DNA from: Monarcha castaneiventris obscurior
Lineage: Eukaryota > Chordata > Aves > Passeriformes > Monarchidae
NCBI GenBank assembly: GCA_026261815.1
Contig: JAMPIT010000227.1
Span: 434,001 to 498,000, forward strand
Direction: 5' to 3'
Length of the DNA stretch: 64,000 nucleotides
Positions 61,201 through 64,000 of the stretch are shown here, piece after piece. The position numbers and the translations under genes were made by a program. Under the pieces are notes generated by a model. The model saw nothing but the letters and a program-made list of their open reading frames with translations, was not told the DNA's origin and ran no database searches. Numbering within the stretch: position 1 is the stretch's first letter; every line of letters starts with the position of its first letter.

Positions 61201-64000
61201 CATACAGAAAATTTGCACAAAAGAGAACTTTAGGAGTTACTGACAGAAAAAGGAAGAAAAGAGGAAAGAGAAAAGGAAGAACATTGCTTGCTCATCAGCT
61301 GATAAAAAACAGCTATGCCTCGTGCTAAGTGAAAGGGGCTAACAGTTTCCTCTATGCTTCTTAATTTTTTGTACATCATCCTGAATATTTTTTGCACTCA
61401 CAGTAGTAGCCCATTTGTGGGTAAGTGCCAGACATCACAACAAATGTAGCAGAATTTTCTTTAACAAAACTGCTGGAAGAAGCTGTCAGAAGAAAAGGTT
61501 ACAGAGGAAACTGACGCCTTCAGAAGCTTTTCACTATTGATGTAGTATGTGATAGCAAATAGCAGAAATGTGTTCTATGTAACGGAGCATGAACATTTTG
61601 CTTACAGTGTCAGCTGTTAAAAAACAGGTGTTGGTAAATTCCTGAAGGACATTTTCTTTCTTTATAGCATTAAAACTTCAAGTTTCTGGTTAAAGTACCA
61701 TTGACTGTAATTCTCTAGTGCTAACTGTATTATCTTGTAGGAGGAAATTCAGCCTATGCTTTAGCTTATCTTTTGTGTGTTATTTTGTAAGATTCATTGT
61801 TTATATTCAGATGCAATAGTTATTGGTCCCTCTGACTAGGATCGATAAGAAATACAGTAAGATAAAATGCCCGTACACAATCAGTGTTGATGATTATTTT
61901 AAAGAATGTTGTACTCCAGGAGTAAATAGTGGAACCAGAAGAAATTGTTTAAATTGTTTATGACTAGGCTGTTTGCATAAAATTGTGTAGCTTTTACTGG
62001 TAGAAGTGCCGTAGCTTGCTTCTGAATCACATCCTTTTTTTTTGTAGCTTGCACTGATGTTACTTATGTTTTCACTGTCCACTGATATTCCTAGAATAGC
62101 ATGATTTCCCATTTTATACTATGTTTTAAAATTTTCCTTTCATCCCACTCTGGAGACTGTTTAATACCAGGGGTCCCTCTTGTTTTCATTCTTTCTTCCT
62201 CTGCCTACTGGCCTTGGTAAATGTGAGAAGTGGTCTGTATTTTCTTTTGTCATCTGTGCATTGTGTCCCTCTCGATGAATTATTCATTTGTTACTTTATA
62301 CGTTGCAACACACTGTGTATGTTTTGACACATGCAGAACACAAATCCATGCTTTTGTGTATCACGGGGGGAGGGAAATTTTTGTAAACACGTTTCTTGAA
62401 GCAGCTTACTGTACCACTGTTAAATGAGTAATAATCATGAGTTATACTACATGCTCCGTGGGTTGGTTTTCTTCAGAAGAGTATTTCTGTCTCTTGGCAT
62501 CTGTGATGCGGAGAGATGATTGCTTAAGTAAAGCAAAATTTGCATACAAAATAAGATGGAGATGGTATAAATGAGCTCTGCTGAAAACATCACATGAAGT
62601 GATAGAACATTAGCAACAGCATAAGTATCTTGTGCTCTGAAGAACAGTCCCAGTTATCTGCAGTACTACTCAGATAGTAGGCAGCAATCAACTGACACAC
62701 AAATACCTTTCTGAACCTTAAAGTTATCCAGTGCTAGGAATTGTGTAAGTTTGGATCTAGGCTCAGGAACTTACTGAATTCAGAATACTTAGTTCATGCA
62801 CAAGTCATGTCATGGTAATGATGATCCAGTCAATTTTCTTATAGTTTAGCTGCTCCCTTCTCAGACACACATTTTCATATTTGCTTAGGTGATGCTTTTT
62901 TTAAACACTTGAGGGAATCCAGAATGCAGAGAATATTTCCCTGTCTGTTTTGAAGAATTTAACCCCCCTGAACAATACAGTTTTTGACCTTTATCCATGG
63001 AGAAAGTTGCCTATGCTGTGGGGAGAATTAAAATATGCACAAGTGTGAACTAGGTAGTGGAATATTATGTGAGAATATTACAGGGTGAAGAATTTATAGG
63101 TTTTGGGTTTGTTAATATAGTAAATAGATAAACAGTGAGGACTCCAAGATGGAGGATATTTGTACTTTAAACTTTCTTTCTCCTTCTTCAGACCTCCATT
63201 TTCTGCAGTAAAAATAGTTTAGGATGATTGGATAGAAAATGCCGCAGTTCCTGTCTACATGACAAGGTGATTTACTAGACATTGGTGGAAAAGTAAAAAT
63301 ATCTGTTGTTTCAAGCTTCTGTTGGGTAAATTGTCTTTAAAAGAGCTGCGAAATCTTGATACTGGGTCATTCTCAGCATTTGCTGCTCTTGGTATGTCTA
63401 CACTAGCCTTGTAGCTGATAAGATTTAATAAACAACCATCTAAAGGAGAATGTAGTTAATGCTGGTCTGTCCCGTCCATCTAGTGAACTTCTGGCAAGGA
63501 CTCTGTAATTCTCTCCTATCAGGAGAGGCTGATTTATGGTACGAAACAAGTCAACACTATAAGAAAAATGCTGTTGCTTCCGAATGAAATAGCCTAAGGT
63601 GGTTTAAGAACTCTGAATTTGATTGAATCTTGATTCCCAAAAATATAGCAAAGGGAGACTTTTTTGCAGCAAGGGCTGTGAATGACCTAACATCTGGAAG
63701 TCCCTTTGGAAAAGTATGTTTAGAAATTCTTGTGGAAAAGTTTTTATTTCCAGTAATTTGTTATATAGAGAGAGCATTGCTGTTGGTATTAGTAATGAAC
63801 TTTTATTAGACTTTTGAAGAGAAAGAAAATTATAATGGTAGGTGATTTCTGTTAAGGAAAGGATGATCATTCTAGATTTGATTGGTGTTGATACCCAACC
63901 TGTTGCTTTTCTGCTTGTTGTATTCCCGGCAAAGTGTTTTTGCAGTGTGCTATTAATTACTGTGTAACCTGTATGAAGGTTCTCTAAAAAGAGTTGTTGG
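43161..64000 (+). CDS. HOOK3: HOOK3, dynein-activating adaptor (5' part only, two exons seen)
   Basis: Exon 1 (43161-43217) and exon 2 (56876-56961) join in phase to encode about 47 residues: MFNVESLERAELGESLLTW then IQTFNVEAPCQTVEDLTSGV and VMAQVLQK. This matches HOOK3 and not HOOK1, whose N-terminus differs. HOOK3 is about 718 residues. Its N-terminal Hook domain, begun here, is a calponin-homology-like fold that binds dynein light intermediate chain. Coiled coils bind dynein-dynactin, and the C-terminus binds cargo such as the FTS/FHIP complex. No later exon was recognised before the right edge, so the gene is cut by the window. No ATG lies between the GC boxes and the start codon, and the start context has G at -3. 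Confidence 0.95.
43715..43895 (+). mobile_element. CR1 LINE 3' tail
   Basis: Sense-strand CR1 3' end: 'GAGCAACCTGGTCTAGCTGA', 'GGTGTCCCTGCTCATGG', 'GATCTTCAAGGTTCTTTTGC', ending in TTCTATGTTTCTATGATC tail repeats at about 43877-43893. It lies in HOOK3 intron 1, just outside the CpG island, and in the opposite orientation to the pair on the other side of the island. Confidence 0.9.
52060..52420 (-). mobile_element. Possible diverged avian LTR fragment
   Basis: An AAT-rich, trinucleotide-like stretch (AACAACAATAATAGTAGTAA around 52180) is followed by GAGAGGGAAAGAGACTGGC and 'GCACCGATGCCCAGTTTGTC' (about 52358-52377). I recall the same order in a common bird LTR family, where an (ATA)n run precedes 'ACCGATGCCCAG...'. 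No ends or target-site duplication can be defined, and the orientation is uncertain. Confidence 0.4.
53187..53935 (-). mobile_element. CR1 LINE 3' fragment (about 750 bp)
   Basis: Begins at the tail (ATAGGATCATAGAATAG), then antisense CR1 3' UTR and ORF2 C-terminal landmarks: 'CTGTTCCAGTGTTTCACCAC', 'AGGCTGAACAGCCCCAACTC', 'AACCTGCTGGCCATGC', 'AGCACCCCCAGCTCCTTCTC' and 'GTGCAGCACTTGGCCTTGTT'. All are in the right order without large gaps. Frames are broken. Open stretches of 147 codons (plus) and 85 codons (minus) inside it are not genes. Confidence 0.92.
56876..56961 (+). CDS. HOOK3: HOOK3 coding exon 2
   Basis: 86 bp. The acceptor is TTTCTCCCACAG and the donor AAT/GTAAGT. It encodes IQTFNVEAPCQTVEDLTSGV then VMAQVLQK plus two bases (AT) of the next codon, expected to be Ile as in other vertebrates. 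It forms the start of the Hook domain. Glu replaces the Asp that I recall in human (FNVDAP). Confidence 0.95.
56962..64000 (+). other. HOOK3: HOOK3 intron 2 (runs off the window)
   Basis: At least 7 kb. Apart from the CR1 at 57.4-59.4 kb it is AT-rich with only chance frames. I looked for the next HOOK3 exon (expected to encode DPAYFDENW-like residues) and did not see it. Confidence 0.75.
57440..59410 (-). mobile_element. Internally deleted CR1 LINE with ORF1 esterase-like and ORF2 endonuclease remnants
   Basis: From its 5' side (high coordinates) the minus strand shows an ORF1 part resembling the SGNH-esterase-like domain of bird CR1, with the Asp-His motif in DGIHQTVVGRRIFTNGLA (about 58790-58845). 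The ORF1-ORF2 gap follows, then the start of the ORF2 APE-type endonuclease (about 58180-58520, including a CYRPP motif). From about 58060 down to 57440 it continues as CR1 sequence of the 3' third (plus-strand 'CGTGTAAGTCCAGG', 'CCTGCTGGCAACCATC', 'GGTGTATCAAACACTAC'). The reverse transcriptase core between these blocks is missing. Frames are broken throughout. It could be two abutting CR1 fragments rather than one. Confidence 0.8.

Noticed and set aside
56962..64000. A third HOOK3 exon
   Set aside because: I scanned for sequence encoding DPAYFDENW-like residues with splice sites and found none. The exon probably lies beyond the right edge.

Overview
The window looks like a piece of a bird nuclear genome. 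The evidence is two vertebrate genes with ordinary GT-AG introns plus many CR1-type LINE fragments, most of them ending in the octamer-like tails (ATTCTATG / CATAGAAT) of avian CR1, and LTRs of a style common in bird genomes. Most of the sequence is intron or intergenic DNA. No bacterial-style operon, CRISPR array or tRNA gene was seen. Family and LTR names come from memory of these sequences, not from a search.

Layout. Positions 1-1600 are AT-rich, look like the 3' end of a plus-strand transcript, and end near an ATTAAA poly(A) signal. Positions 1600-18490 hold no gene I can support. They contain a well-bounded solo LTR (4480-5359, with a perfect 5-bp target-site duplication) and a second probable LTR (about 17529-18399). 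RNF170 lies on the minus strand. Its probable 3' UTR runs leftward from 21841 to about 18500, and six coding exons lie between 33405 and 21842. They join in phase into a complete 256-residue ER-membrane RING E3 ligase. A non-coding first exon probably lies in a CpG island near 42.9 kb. The same island (about 42680-43640) holds the start of HOOK3 on the plus strand. HOOK3 exon 1 is 43161-43217 and exon 2 is 56876-56961; the rest of the gene runs off the right edge. The head-to-head RNF170/HOOK3 arrangement matches what I recall of human 8p11.21.

The two genes share a divergent CpG-island promoter with visible NRF1-like, CRE-like and GC-box motifs. RNF170 removes activated IP3 receptors at the ER. 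HOOK3 is a dynein-activating adaptor. They are neighbours by position and probably share promoter control, but they do not form a known pathway.

The introns carry CR1 insertions of several ages. The most informative is at about 57.4-59.4 kb in HOOK3 intron 2. It is an antisense CR1 that keeps the end of the ORF1 esterase-like region, the ORF1-ORF2 junction, the start of the ORF2 endonuclease and a 3' part, but has lost the reverse transcriptase core. I found no convincing new biological system. The points most worth checking are the RNF170 NAGNAG acceptor, the absence of THAP1 where human synteny predicts it, the bounded LTRs and the internally deleted CR1.
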